This document shows positions 8,752 through 17,643 of a DNA stretch of 64,000 nt, piece after piece. Each line of letters starts with the position of its first letter. Position 1 is the first letter of the stretch. Origin of the DNA: Burkholderiaceae bacterium (GTDB lineage Bacteria > Pseudomonadota > Gammaproteobacteria > Burkholderiales > Burkholderiaceae_C). Location: contig JAIEMS010000019.1 of NCBI GenBank assembly GCA_019751915.1, positions 1 through 64,000 on the forward strand, given 5' to 3'. The notes under the pieces are model-generated. The model was not told where the DNA came from, searched no databases, and saw only the letters and a list, made by a program, of their open reading frames with translations. Made by a program: the position numbers and the translations under genes.

Positions 8752-9317
8752 GGTGTCGTGGCCTTGGCAAACCAGTGAAACTCCAAACACTCACGCAGGC
8801 GCAACCGGGCGCGGTGCAGTTGGACGTACAAGTTGGTCGGCGTGATGTCCAATGCCTTACAAATTTCTTCAGATGACAGCTCCAACCATTCACGCATCAA
8901 GAACAAACGCCCTTGCACGGGGGGCAGTTTGTTGGCACAGGCATCCATGACGGCCATGAACTGGCGACTGCGTAAATCTTGTTCAGGATTGCCCCAATCT
9001 GAGGGCATTTGCCGAAAATGACCATCGGCTTGGTACCCAATGCCCTCCAGCAGATCGGACTCTGCATCTTCGTGGACACAGGCGGTACTGACCTCGCGGG
9101 CATGCTGGCGCAGCAGGTCGATAATTTTGTGCTTCAAAATGCCAATCAGCCAAGTTTTAAGCTGTGCCCGGTGGTGAAACGCCTGTGGTTTGGCCAAAGC
9201 AGCCAATACGGTTTCAGACACCGCATCTTCGGCCCACGCTTTGTTGCGTAGCTGCATCTGGGCAAATTTGAACAATTCATCGCGCAGTTCAACGGTTTGT
9301 TGTTCAAAGCTGTCCAT
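8748..9317 (-). CDS. ECF-type RNA polymerase sigma factor
   Basis: A 189-residue sigma-70 family ECF factor. Region 2 includes FAQMQLRNKAWAEDAVSETVLAAL and the DNA-melting segment LKTWLIGILKHKIIDLLRQ; region 4 includes LSSEEICKALDITPTNLYVQLHRARLRL, a helix-turn-helix for -35 recognition. An ATG at 9374 gives 19 more residues; I prefer 9317 because homologous folds start there, but the ribosome site is weak at both. It is followed by a coupled anti-sigma gene and is divergent from the bufferin operon, its most likely target. I found no convincing ECF promoter in 9375-9539. Confidence 0.9.
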   Translation of the reverse strand: MDSFEQQTVELRDELFKFAQMQLRNKAWAEDAVSETVLAALAKPQAFHHRAQLKTWLIGILKHKIIDLLRQHAREVSTACVHEDAESDLLEGIGYQADGHFRQMPSDWGNPEQDLRSRQFMAVMDACANKLPPVQGRLFLMREWLELSSEEICKALDITPTNLYVQLHRARLRLRECLEFHWFAKATTP

Positions 9318-9539
9318 CAAGAAGTCCGAAAGTGGGTACAAGAATTTTAAGCAGAACGCTGGCAAAGCCCCCATGGCAAAGAAATACCTGTTTTTTTCAT
9401 TTCAACTGTAAGAAACCAGCGTCTGGTCAGACTAATCCCTTAGCAGCAGCAAAACTGCCGCAGTGGTAAAACCCAAAATGGCCCAATCGCTTGTGTTTTG
9501 CTTCTTTCCTTTCTACCCTCACTCTCAGGAGATTTTCAA

Positions 9540-9812
9540 ATGAACCAACGTGCCCTTATCGCCAGTGCAGCCCTGTCCCTCATGTCTTTGGCCTTGGTCG
9601 GGCCTGCCGCTGCAGCCGAGAAAGAAAAGTGCTTTGGCATTGCCAAAGCCGGTCAAAACGACTGCGCCAGCATCAGCGGTGTGCATTCTTGCGCTGGTCA
9701 ATCCAAAGTCGATATGGACAAAGGCGAGTGGAAGTTTGTTGCCAAGGGCACTTGCAAAGAGCTGAACGGCTTATCGCTCGACGAAGTCAAAGCCGCCGGC
9801 AAAAAGAGCTGA
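9540..9812 (+). CDS. bufA1: Bufferin-type metallophore precursor BufA1 (DUF2282)
   Basis: A 90-residue exported peptide with a clear signal sequence (residues 1-26, ending PAAAA-EKEK). The mature part has four cysteines, C31, C42, C51 and C72, in the DUF2282 pattern [26 protein letters not shown]2282 peptides are now known as bufferins: the enzyme encoded next to them modifies the central cysteines, and the product binds copper in the periplasm. A strong AGGAG precedes the ATG at 9540. It heads a compact operon with bufB, bufC and doxX and is divergent from an ECF sigma factor. Confidence 0.93.
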   Translation: MNQRALIASAALSLMSLALVGPAAAAEKEKCFGIAKAGQNDCASISGVHSCAGQSKVDMDKGEWKFVAKGTCKELNGLSLDEVKAAGKKS

Positions 9813-9820
9813 TTCTGACC

Positions 9821-10783
9821 ATGCCCCTTTCTACACCCCAAGCCACCACGCCCTTGGGTGCTGCGCCTTCGGGTGCAGAGGTCGGCATTGGTTGGCGGCA
9901 GCCGCACTACGCGCAGTTGCTTGAAAGTCTGCCGCCGCTGGATTTTTTAGAAGTCCATTCTGAAAACTTTTTTGCCGCCGGGGGTGCCGCGCTGGCCGTG
10001 CTGGAGCAAGGCCGGGCACATTACCCGGTCAGTTTGCACGGGGTCGGCTTGTCGCTCGGCTCGGCGGTGGGGCTGGATGCGTGGCATCTGGACCAACTGG
10101 CGCAGTTGGTGCAACGGATTGATCCCGTACGGGTCAGCGACCACGCCAGTTTTGCCCGTGGCCGCTGGACTGGGGCTGCGGGCGAGCAAACGACGATCCA
10201 CGCCGCAGACTTGCTGCCCATGCCTCTGAGCACGCAGGCCCTCGATACCCTGTGCCGCAATGTGCAGCAAGTGCAAGAGCGCTTGCAGCGGCGCTTGATG
10301 GTCGAAAACCTCTCAGCCTACCTGCGCTGGCTGCCACAACCGGGGGAGCTAGAGTGGTCGGAACCGGCGTTTTTGAGCACTTTGGCCCAGCGCACCGGCT
10401 GCGCCTTGCTGGTAGATGTGAACAACATTTACGTCAATGCACGCAACGCCCAAATTCGAGGCACGCCGGGCGATCCGGTGCAGCATTGCCGCGATTGGCT
10501 CGATGGCATTGCACCGGCCCACGTCGGAGAAATTCACCTCGCTGGGCACCTGCATCTGCTGCCAGCGCCCGGTGAGGATGCCGCCAATGAAATCGTTATT
10601 GACGACCACGGCAGCCGGGTTAGCCCTGCCGTCTGGCAAATTTACCGCCACGCTATCGAGCGTTTTGGCCCCGTGCCCACTTTGCTGGAGTGGGATACCG
10701 ACATTCCAGCGCTGGAGGTCTTGCTCGATGAGGCCCAGCGCGCGCGGGCCATCAGCGCTTGCATCCACACCGCTGCCGGTTAG
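9821..10783 (+). CDS. bufB: Multinuclear iron oxygenase BufB (DUF692)
   Basis: A 320-residue DUF692/MNIO enzyme with a TIM-barrel fold. Metal-ligand motifs are intact: HSENF (46-50), HG (73-74), SDH (106-108), ENLSAY (162-167), DVNNIYVN (199-206), EIHLAGH (237-243), DDHG (261-264) and EWDTDIP (290-296). MNIOs hold two or three irons and oxidatively modify peptide cysteines; in bufferin operons the substrate is BufA. It acts in the cytoplasm before export. The start lies 8 bases after bufA1. A longer upstream open frame overlaps bufA1 and is not used. Confidence 0.95.
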   Translation: MPLSTPQATTPLGAAPSGAEVGIGWRQPHYAQLLESLPPLDFLEVHSENFFAAGGAALAVLEQGRAHYPVSLHGVGLSLGSAVGLDAWHLDQLAQLVQRIDPVRVSDHASFARGRWTGAAGEQTTIHAADLLPMPLSTQALDTLCRNVQQVQERLQRRLMVENLSAYLRWLPQPGELEWSEPAFLSTLAQRTGCALLVDVNNIYVNARNAQIRGTPGDPVQHCRDWLDGIAPAHVGEIHLAGHLHLLPAPGEDAANEIVIDDHGSRVSPAVWQIYRHAIERFGPVPTLLEWDTDIPALEVLLDEAQRARAISACIHTAAG

Positions 10784-10789
10784 TTTCCA

Positions 10790-11578
10790 ATGAACACCCT
10801 TGCCCAACAACAACAGGCTTTGCTGGCACAACTGTTTGATGGGCCGGCGCAAAGCGCTCATCAAAAGATAGCACCATACATAGACAGCACTTGGGCTAGA
10901 GGCCAAAAAGTCTATCAAGCCAACGGGCACGCACTGGCTTGCAGTGCGCTGGGTGCGGCTTACCCCGTGCTGGCCCAATTGTTGGGCCAAGAGAGCTTTG
11001 ATGCCCTCGCCCATGCCTTGTGGCACCACACCCCACCCCAGTGTGGCGATGCCGCGCAGTGGGGGGGCACGCTGGCGGCTTTTATCAGCGCCAGCACCCA
11101 ACTGAGCGATGTTCCCTATCTGGCCGATGTCGCTCGCCTAGAGTGGGCACTGCACCACTGCGCCAGCGCCGCCGATGCCAGCTCTGATCCCGCCAGTTTT
11201 GCGCTGCTGGCCGAACACGACCCGGCGCAGCTCTTTTTGTCACTGGCCCCCGGTTGCGCCAGCCTGCGCAGCGCGTGGCCGGTGGTGAGCATCGTTCATG
11301 CCCACAGTCACCTAGGCCCCACTTTGGACGAGGTGGGCCGCTTGCTGCGCGCAGGCATGGGCGAAGATGCACTGGTGTGGCGCACAGGATTTCGCCCCAC
11401 GGTGCGCTGTGCCCAGCCGGGCGAAACGGCTTTTGTTACCGCTGTGCTGGCGGGCCAAACGCTGGGGCAAATCCTCGACAGCATGCCCAACTTCGATGTC
11501 GCGGCTTGGCTACCGATGGCCGTACAAACGGGTTTGCTACTGGGGGTCAGCGGAGGTTCACACGATGGTGCAGCCTAG
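10790..11578 (+). CDS. bufC: Bufferin biosynthesis partner BufC (DUF2063)
   Basis: A 262-residue protein. The N-terminal half is the DUF2063 domain (QQQALLAQLFDG, then YQANGHALACSALGAAYPVLAQLLG), and the C-terminal half is the variable partner domain typical of MNIO operons. DUF2063 proteins are thought to recruit the precursor peptide to the MNIO. It starts 6 bases after bufB. Residues about 24-41 are encoded by a likely copy of the local repeat (10859-10913) without frame loss. Confidence 0.9.
   Translation: MNTLAQQQQALLAQLFDGPAQSAHQKIAPYIDSTWARGQKVYQANGHALACSALGAAYPVLAQLLGQESFDALAHALWHHTPPQCGDAAQWGGTLAAFISASTQLSDVPYLADVARLEWALHHCASAADASSDPASFALLAEHDPAQLFLSLAPGCASLRSAWPVVSIVHAHSHLGPTLDEVGRLLRAGMGEDALVWRTGFRPTVRCAQPGETAFVTAVLAGQTLGQILDSMPNFDVAAWLPMAVQTGLLLGVSGGSHDGAA
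10859..10913 (+). repeat. Probable interspersed repeat copy inside bufC
   Basis: ATCAAAAGATAGCACC, then CAGCACTTGGGCTAGAGGCC and AAAAAG match the family block order in the same orientation as copies A and B, with more divergence. Confidence 0.5.
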
Positions 11579-12098
11579 TTTCCACAACACCACGCCAACG
11601 CCCGTGACCCGTCTATGGGCGTGGGTGCTGGGTGGGTTCTGTCGGTTCAATGCCTGTTTAACCGCCCTACAACCCTTGGCCTTGCTGCTGGCGCGCGCCT
11701 ATGTCGCACAGGTATTTTTTATCGCTGGGCTGACCAAGCTGCACGACTGGGAAACCACACTAGAGCTGTTCCGCAGCGAGTACCAAGTGCCCTTGCTGCC
11801 CCCGCACATCGCTGCCATTGTGGGCACGGGTGGGGAGTTGCTGCTGCCAGCATTGCTGGTGCTGGGATTGGGCGGACGTTTTGCGGCGCTGGGCCTGTCG
11901 GTGGTGAATATAGTGGCGGTAGTGTCGCTGGCCGACATAGCCCCAGCAGCCTTGCAGCAACACATCACATGGGGCGTGTTGCTGGCCGGGTTAGGGGTCT
12001 TCGGGAGTGGCCGCTGGGCACTCGATGTCCCGGTGCTGCGCCGCTGGCCCGCGTTGGCACCAACCTCCACAATGCACCACACACCATCCAACCGATGA
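11565..12098 (+). CDS. DoxX family membrane protein of the bufferin operon
   Basis: A 177-residue inner-membrane protein with four hydrophobic helices and the DoxX-type segment ARAYVAQVFFIAGLTKLHDW, followed by LLPPHIAAIVGTGGELLLP. DoxX-like proteins often close DUF2282-DUF692-DUF2063 operons; a role in redox or membrane support is suspected but unproven. The start overlaps the end of bufC by 14 bases, and its own stop codon is embedded in the start of the downstream EAL gene, so translation is probably coupled through three genes. Confidence 0.88.
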   Translation: MVQPSFHNTTPTPVTRLWAWVLGGFCRFNACLTALQPLALLLARAYVAQVFFIAGLTKLHDWETTLELFRSEYQVPLLPPHIAAIVGTGGELLLPALLVLGLGGRFAALGLSVVNIVAVVSLADIAPAALQQHITWGVLLAGLGVFGSGRWALDVPVLRRWPALAPTSTMHHTPSNR

Positions 12099-14251
12099 TG
12101 AACTCTCACCTCCCCCCGCCTGCCCATCCAAGCCGCACTCTGGGTTCGTATTTATGGCCCCGGCGCATTGGCCGACGGCTGGGTTTGGGCTTTGGCTCCT
12201 TGGTCGTTTTGATGCTGCTGGCGCTGCTCAACGCCAGCGCCCCGCTGCGTGCAGTCACCCAAGCCACCGAGCACTTTGCCTCGGTCGATATGCGCCGCTT
12301 GCTGCGGGTACAGGCCTTATCGCTGCAAATTGAGGGGGTCGGCAGCGCACTGGTGCGGCTGATGAATGCCCCACGTGACAACCGCGTTGCCGAATACGCC
12401 GATGTGGACGCACGCAACCGGCTCATCGACGGCATCATCGAATCGCTCAACACCGAGCTGCACGACTCGACACAGGAGCAAACCCTGCAACGCCTGACCG
12501 CTTGCCGCACCCTGTACGCTGCGGCGTTTATTGCCACGGTCGATGAGGTCGAAGCCGAAGACTTGGTCACAGCCGCCAAAGTGCTGAACGAACAAATCAA
12601 CCCATCGCTCAAAGCGATGTTGGCCGAATCAAATGCTTTGCTCAACCGTGAACGCGAGCGCATCGAGACGCAGCTAGAGGAGTCACAACAACTGATGCAC
12701 CGCATCGCCGTGACGGCGGGGGCCTTCTCGGTGCTAGTAGTTTTGCTGGCCGCTTTGCTGGCTTGGCGCATCACCAAGAGCGTGGTGACACCGCTGGCCC
12801 AGCTCGAAGCGGCGGCCCTGCGCATTGCCAGTGGCGACTATGCCACCCCCGTGCTAGCCACCAGCGCCGAGGAGGTAGATCGGGTCGGCCAAGCGCTAAC
12901 GATGATGACCGGCGCGATTGCCACGCGCGAGCTAGAAATCGAGCGGCTGGCTTTTCATGATCCCCTGACCGATTTGCCCAACCGAACCTCCTTGCTGCAA
13001 TCGGGCGCAGCTCCTCTGGGCGCTCCCCCCCAAATCCCAGCCTGCCACAGCCTGTTGCTGTTTGACTTGGCACGGCTCAAAGTGATCAACGAAACGCTGG
13101 GTTTTGGCACCGGCGACACCATGATCAAAGAAGTAGCCCGGCGCGCCCAGACGGTGTTGGCCGATTTTTCAGCCCCCAATACCCGTCTAGCCAACGTCTC
13201 TGGCGGAATGTTTGCTATCGTTTTTGAGTCTGGCGAACACAGCTTGACCGAGCAATTGCACCAACGCTTGGTCGATGCGATGGCCCAGCCGGTGCATTGC
13301 GGCGACCACAGCGTCGATTTGAGTTTGGTCTTTGGTTTGGCCGACTCACCACCCGGTACCACCACGCCCGTCATTGCACTGCTGCGCAACGCCGAGGTGG
13401 CCTTGGATGTCGCCAAATCCACCGCCCAAGGCTTTGCTTGGTACAACCCGGCGCAAGAGGCAGCGCGGCTATCGCATTTGGGGCTGCTGTCGGACTTGCG
13501 CACCGCAGTGGCCGAATCGCAATTGCAGATGTGGTTGCAGCCCAAGTTTTCATTGCAAACTGGCGCGGCAGTCGGGGCCGAGGCCTTGGTGCGCTGGCAA
13601 CATCCGCAGCGGGGTTTTATTTCGCCAGCCGAGTTTGTGCCCTTTGCCGAACAAACCGGCGCGATCACCTTGATTACCGACTGGATGCTGGCACAGGCAG
13701 TGCGTACCCTACAAGACTGGCAACACAGCCACCCGCACCTGAGCATCAGCGTCAACATCAGCACCCGCGACCTGCAAGACCCGGCATTTTTTCAGCGCGT
13801 GACCCAGTTGATACAAGCGCACGGCACCCCGGCGCACAAATTGCGGCTCGAAATTGTCGAAAGCGGCCTGATGCAAGATGCCCAGAGCAGCATTGCCCTG
13901 CTCCAGCGCCTGCGCGATCAGGGCGTGGAGTTGTCGATTGACGACTTTGGCACGGGGTATTCGTCGCTGGCCTATTTGCAACGCTTGCCGGTGAGTGAAC
14001 TCAAAATCGACCGCAGCTTTGTCACCGATATCGACACCAAACCCGGTAGCCAACAATTGGCCAAAACGATGATCGAAATGGGCCATGGCATGGACTTGCT
14101 GGTCACTGCCGAAGGCATCGAAACCGATGCCGAGCGCGCCACGCTCCAAAAGCTCGGCTGCGATGTCATGCAAGGCTACTTTGGCAGCCGCCCCCTGTTT
14201 GGCCCGGCCCTGCAAGCGTGGCTGGACAAAGCCGAAAGCAAAAATCTTTAA
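12095..14251 (+). CDS. HAMP-GGDEF(degenerate)-EAL protein, probable c-di-GMP phosphodiesterase
   Basis: A 718-residue inner-membrane protein: helix at about 28-48, a periplasmic helical sensor to about 200, a second helix near 205-225, HAMP, a GGDEF-like domain and EAL. The GGDEF signature is replaced by SGGMF, so cyclase activity is unlikely. The EAL domain keeps EALVRW, LEIVES, DDFGTGYSS, ELKIDRSF and TAEGIET, so phosphodiesterase activity is expected. The start is ATGATG at 12095, sharing bases with the DoxX stop, so it seems translationally coupled to the bufferin operon. Confidence 0.9.
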   Translation: MMNSHLPPPAHPSRTLGSYLWPRRIGRRLGLGFGSLVVLMLLALLNASAPLRAVTQATEHFASVDMRRLLRVQALSLQIEGVGSALVRLMNAPRDNRVAEYADVDARNRLIDGIIESLNTELHDSTQEQTLQRLTACRTLYAAAFIATVDEVEAEDLVTAAKVLNEQINPSLKAMLAESNALLNRERERIETQLEESQQLMHRIAVTAGAFSVLVVLLAALLAWRITKSVVTPLAQLEAAALRIASGDYATPVLATSAEEVDRVGQALTMMTGAIATRELEIERLAFHDPLTDLPNRTSLLQSGAAPLGAPPQIPACHSLLLFDLARLKVINETLGFGTGDTMIKEVARRAQTVLADFSAPNTRLANVSGGMFAIVFESGEHSLTEQLHQRLVDAMAQPVHCGDHSVDLSLVFGLADSPPGTTTPVIALLRNAEVALDVAKSTAQGFAWYNPAQEAARLSHLGLLSDLRTAVAESQLQMWLQPKFSLQTGAAVGAEALVRWQHPQRGFISPAEFVPFAEQTGAITLITDWMLAQAVRTLQDWQHSHPHLSISVNISTRDLQDPAFFQRVTQLIQAHGTPAHKLRLEIVESGLMQDAQSSIALLQRLRDQGVELSIDDFGTGYSSLAYLQRLPVSELKIDRSFVTDIDTKPGSQQLAKTMIEMGHGMDLLVTAEGIETDAERATLQKLGCDVMQGYFGSRPLFGPALQAWLDKAESKNL

Positions 14252-14330
14252 AGTCTGGCGGCGGTGGGACAATGCGCCGTTTTGTTTGTCCGGGGCCTGC
14301 GTGCCCCTTGCCGTGAAAGAACACCCCTCG

Positions 14331-14801
14331 ATGCAGATTACCCCCAACACCGCCGTCACCATCAGCTACCAAGTCACGACTTTGCAGGGCAAACCGCTCG
14401 ATGCTGGCAACTTGGCCTACCTGCATGGCGGCTACGACAACATCTTCCCCAAAGTCGAAGCCGCACTCGACGGCCAAGCCGTAGGCTTTACCACCGCGCT
14501 GGAACTGAGCGCTGCCGACGCATTTGGCGAACGCGATGAAAGTTTGGTGCGAACCATCCCTAAAACCGAATTCCCACCCGGCGTGAAAGTCGGCGGCCAA
14601 ATCACCGGCATGGGCAACGGCGGACACCAGCAAGTGTTTAACGTCATCAAAATCAAAGGCCCCGAAGTGCATCTGGACGGCAACCACCCACTGGCAGGCC
14701 AAGCGCTGCGCTTTAGCTGCAAAGTCACGTCTTTGCGCGAAGCCACTGCCGAAGAAATTACCCACCGCCATGTGCATGGTGAACACGGCCACCACCATTG
14801 A
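14331..14801 (+). CDS. FKBP-type peptidyl-prolyl isomerase, SlyD-like
   Basis: A 156-residue cytoplasmic isomerase/chaperone. The FKBP core begins at residue 1, carries the insert-in-flap segment (ADAFGERDESLVRTIPKTEF) and shows the SlyD signature EVHLDGNHPLAGQALRF. The C-terminus is histidine-rich (HRHVHGEHGHHH), fitting SlyD's nickel/zinc binding. The ATG at 14331 is placed by homology; the frame is open further upstream through the end of the EAL gene. A role in metal delivery is plausible but the family is also a general folding factor. Confidence 0.92.
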   Translation: MQITPNTAVTISYQVTTLQGKPLDAGNLAYLHGGYDNIFPKVEAALDGQAVGFTTALELSAADAFGERDESLVRTIPKTEFPPGVKVGGQITGMGNGGHQQVFNVIKIKGPEVHLDGNHPLAGQALRFSCKVTSLREATAEEITHRHVHGEHGHHH

Positions 14802-14923
14802 GTCGGGAACGCTGGTGCGAGCCTGAAAACTGCGCCGCCAGCGCTCATAATGCCAATGCGCCCACCCATAAAAATACAGCGATATTCGCAGGTGAGCGTC
14901 CCCAACGGGGTTACAGTGATTCC

Positions 14924-14940
14924 GTCGGCACCATGCCGAC
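14924..14940 (+). promoter_or_regulatory. 5'UTR hairpin upstream of hpf
   Basis: GTCGGC-ACCAT-GCCGAC forms a perfect 6-bp stem 10 bases before the AAAGGAGA ribosome site of the HPF gene. An adjacent CCCC-AAC-GGGG hairpin lies just upstream (about 14900-14910). The 163-base gap otherwise holds no gene. Confidence 0.3.
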
Positions 14941-14964
14941 CCATGCCAAAAAAGGAGAGCCCAT

Positions 14965-15321
14965 ATGCAAGTTCAGGTACACACCAACGATCACATTCAA
15001 GGCGGCGAATCGCTGGCGAGCTGGATTCAAGACGAAACCATCAACCGCTTGGCACGTTTCCGTGAGCACATTACCCGCGTAGAGGTGTTCCTGACCGACG
15101 TAGACGCAGGCAAGTCGGGCGCAAACGACAAGCGCTGCCGCCTCGAAGCACGTCCTGCAGGCCGCCAGCCCGTTACCGTGACGGCAGACGGCGACAAAGT
15201 GGCCGTGGCCTATGTCAGTGCAGTCGATAAGCTGATCCACGCCCTTGATGCCGATTTGGGCCGTGCCAAGGATCGCCATGCGCGCGACACCATCGGCGCG
15301 CACATCGCAGACGTCGAATAA
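14965..15321 (+). CDS. Ribosome hibernation factor, HPF/RaiA family
   Basis: A 118-residue protein of the S30EA/HPF fold: N-terminal VQVHTNDHIQGGESL, central FREHITRVEVFLTDVDAGK, and C-terminal AVDKLIHALDADLGRAKDR. It is the short type, without the dimerisation tail of long HPF. Such factors occupy the 30S decoding channel in stationary phase and inactivate ribosomes. A good ribosome site (AAAGGAGA) precedes the ATG. It is monocistronic with its own terminator. It is not next to rpoN, unlike in enterobacteria. Confidence 0.88.
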   Translation: MQVQVHTNDHIQGGESLASWIQDETINRLARFREHITRVEVFLTDVDAGKSGANDKRCRLEARPAGRQPVTVTADGDKVAVAYVSAVDKLIHALDADLGRAKDRHARDTIGAHIADVE

Positions 15322-15330
15322 AAGCTACCC

Positions 15331-15356
15331 AAGGCCGCCCAGCGCGGCCTTTTTGC
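15331..15356 (+). terminator. Rho-independent terminator after hpf
   Basis: AAGGCCGC and GCGGCCTT form an 8-bp perfect stem around CCAGC, followed by TTTTT, 9 bases after the hpf stop. Confidence 0.88.
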
Positions 15357-15428
15357 TCTCTTGGAGACAGCTCAGGCGCAGGCGGCACCAGCCCCTGCGC
15401 CTATTTTTATGCTTTTTTGGATACCCTG

Positions 15429-15647
15429 ATGGAGAATCTCCCCGACACCGACCAGCGCCTGATGGATTTGGAAACCAAGCTCAGTTTTCAGGAAGACACC
15501 CTCGACCAGCTCAACCTGATCGTCTACCGCCAGCAGCAAAAAATCGATGCACTGATCGCAGAGGTACGCCGCCTAGGACAGCAACAGCCCGAAGGCCACA
15601 CCGGCGCACCACGCAATCTGCGCGACGAATTGCCACCGCACTATTGA
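15429..15647 (+). CDS. slyX: SlyX family protein
   Basis: A 72-residue coiled-coil protein: MDLETKLSFQEDTLDQLN, then IVYRQQQKIDALIAEVRRL, and the conserved C-terminal LPPHY. Length and ending match E. coli SlyX, whose function is unknown. I chose the ATG at 15429; an in-frame TTG at 15417 would add four residues. Its stop codon abuts the stop of the convergent secreted-protein gene with no space for a terminator. Confidence 0.88.
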   Translation: MENLPDTDQRLMDLETKLSFQEDTLDQLNLIVYRQQQKIDALIAEVRRLGQQQPEGHTGAPRNLRDELPPHY

Positions 15648-16388
15648 TTACGACCCATCCGCCGTTTGGTTGCAACGCCGGGTCGAAGGAGCAGGCCAAG
15701 TAGCAGCGGCGGCAAAGTCACTGAGCAAGCCCAAACGAGCTAATTGGCCGTTCTGCAAGGCATAGACACTGGCTGGAGCCGTGGTGGGTACGGCAGTTTC
15801 AGCACCAATGCACAATGCGCCGCCCTGATAGCAGCGGGCAACAAACGGACTGACCACCAAAGTCGGTGTGGGGGCACTCAACAAATCAGGAAAACTGCGC
15901 TGCGCCCAGTCGAGTACGCATTCCAGCGGCTGCGAGACCCCAGTGCCTGCCACGGTGCGCTCAACGGACACACTGCCCTGCACCGGAAACACCAAGCGCG
16001 CCACCCGGGCACCCGGCGCTGTCGGCACAAAACCGACCAAGGTGGAGCAACCTTGGCCCGGTTGCAGGGTGTGCCCACTGCAACCGTCAGAACCTTGCAC
16101 CCGAAAATCAGCCGGTGCGATGCTCGGGCAGGCTTGGCCGGAGCACACCGTCAAATACCCATCGACCCCCACCTGACCGAGGGTGACCGCAGCGCTGCCT
16201 TGGTTAAAAACAGAAAAATACTGGGCAGCGTAGGTCTCGCCGACGGCAATCGGGCCAAAGTTGTGCTCCGGTGGTGGGTCGGTAATAACCACCTGTGCCA
16301 AGGCAGGTACCGCCGCCGCAGACAGCGCGCACAAAGCCACAGCTGCACCAATGGAACGAAAGCGAAACAAAGACCGATGGGTACGCAT
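15648..16388 (-). CDS. Secreted protein with ASH-like (choice-of-anchor D) domain
   Basis: A 246-residue exported protein. A signal peptide (residues 1-31, ending PALAQ) is followed by an immunoglobulin-like domain with the pattern HNFGPIAVGETYAAQYFSVFNQGSAAVTL, typical of ASH/HYDIN or choice-of-anchor D repeats (one copy, about residues 38-150). Six or more cysteines suggest disulfides in the periplasm. The C-terminal 95 residues match nothing I know. Function unknown. It is a single gene convergent with slyX. Confidence 0.75.
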   Translation of the reverse strand: MRTHRSLFRFRSIGAAVALCALSAAAVPALAQVVITDPPPEHNFGPIAVGETYAAQYFSVFNQGSAAVTLGQVGVDGYLTVCSGQACPSIAPADFRVQGSDGCSGHTLQPGQGCSTLVGFVPTAPGARVARLVFPVQGSVSVERTVAGTGVSQPLECVLDWAQRSFPDLLSAPTPTLVVSPFVARCYQGGALCIGAETAVPTTAPASVYALQNGQLARLGLLSDFAAAATWPAPSTRRCNQTADGS

Positions 16389-16569
16389 GGCAGCTCCTGC
16401 AATAAAAGGCTGAGTGAAAAAACGAGCAGCTTGCAGCCATCGCCGGTATGCGTCAAGCCGTGGGCCAAGGGAGTGACCGATTTCTTATGCAAATGGCGGT
16501 TGAATTAGGCGCGCGACATGCGCCCATCAAACTCGATGCCACATAGAACGAATATTGAAGCTGGCAACA

Positions 16570-17640
16570 TTACTCGATCACTGCCACTGATTTGACTTGT
16601 ACCCAGAGCACCATTCCCAGCGAAACTTTAAGCGATGCTGCGGCCCGCGTGGTCAGCTGGGCAAGCAGCATGGACTCGCCCACCCTGACCCGCACCAGTG
16701 CCATGCCCGGGTACTGATCTTCTCTAATGGCATCGATATAGCCTTGGAGAATGTTTTCGATACTGCTTTCAATAGGTCGATGCCGGGCCAAGCTCACATC
16801 ACGCGCTAAGACGCTTAAACGTACCTTGTGGCCCACAGCGAGACCTACATTTCTTGCCCATAGGCTCCCACCCGCAAAGTCAACCCGCGCCAAATGCCAT
16901 GCCGCGTCAATGGCTCCGATGGAACCACCCAGTACGACCCCGGCCTCTTCTCCTATCGGAGTTGGCCAATCCAACTGTGTCAGCACCTCAGCCAGCGGGC
17001 CACAAGCCAACACCTTACCCTGTTCCATCACAACCAGATGGTCAGCCAACCGCACCACTTCATCAGGAGAATGGCTGACGTAGAGCACCGGAATCTTTAG
17101 CTCATCATGCAGGCGCTCTAGGTAAGGCAAAATTTCCTGTTTGCGCTTGAGGTCGAGTGCGGCCAATGGTTCGTCCATGAGCAGCACCCTCGGGCAAACG
17201 GCCAACGCCCGTGCGATGCCGACGCGCTGGCGTTCACCACCAGACAGGTGCTCTGGCTTGCGTTGCAGCAGATGGCCGATGCCCAGCAGCTCCACGGCTT
17301 GGTCCAGATCACTCTGCTGGGCCTGTGCCGACCTGCGCAGACCGTAGTGCAGATTTCCCAGCACAGAAAGATGCGGGAACAGGCTGGCCTCTTGAAACAC
17401 ATAGCCAATGGGACGCTTGTGGGGAGCAACCCAACACTGGCGGCTCTGCCACGTTTCACCGTTGACCATGAGCATGCCATCCGGGGGACGCTCCAGCCCC
17501 GCGATGCAGCGCAAAAGTGTGGTTTTTCCTGACCCAGATGCGCCAAACAGCGCCGTAATGCCACGGGCAGGCAAGGCAAGGTCTACATCGAGTGCAAAGC
17601 CGGGCCAGTCAAGCCGAAAGCGGGCCTGAATTTTCCCCAC
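16570..17640 (-). CDS. modC: Molybdate ABC transporter ATP-binding protein ModC
   Basis: A 356-residue ATPase of the molybdate importer. Walker A is GASGSGKTT, the signature is LSGGERQRVGIARAL, Walker B is VLLMDEPLAALD, and a switch His sits in VSHSPDEV. A C-terminal TOBE/Mop-like domain (about 290-356) is the molybdate-binding regulatory part. It is the third gene of a minus-strand modA-modB-modC set, starting 3 bases after modB. Together with moaC it points to active use of molybdoenzymes. Confidence 0.95.
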   Translation of the reverse strand: MGKIQARFRLDWPGFALDVDLALPARGITALFGASGSGKTTLLRCIAGLERPPDGMLMVNGETWQSRQCWVAPHKRPIGYVFQEASLFPHLSVLGNLHYGLRRSAQAQQSDLDQAVELLGIGHLLQRKPEHLSGGERQRVGIARALAVCPRVLLMDEPLAALDLKRKQEILPYLERLHDELKIPVLYVSHSPDEVVRLADHLVVMEQGKVLACGPLAEVLTQLDWPTPIGEEAGVVLGGSIGAIDAAWHLARVDFAGGSLWARNVGLAVGHKVRLSVLARDVSLARHRPIESSIENILQGYIDAIREDQYPGMALVRVRVGESMLLAQLTTRAAASLKVSLGMVLWVQVKSVAVIE

Positions 17641-17643
17641 ACA

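Noticed and set aside
9375-9539. Possible ECF promoter (AACC-CGTC type) between the sigma gene and bufA1
   Set aside because: An ACCAG-CGT-CTGGT palindrome includes CGTCT, but no AAC-containing -35 lies 15-17 bases upstream on either strand, so I could not define a promoter.
16430-16550. Short plus-strand open stretch (AIAGMRQAVGQGSDRF...) before the secreted protein gene
   Set aside because: Open for about 38 codons with no start, ribosome site or recognisable family; could be chance or an unrecognisable gene relic.
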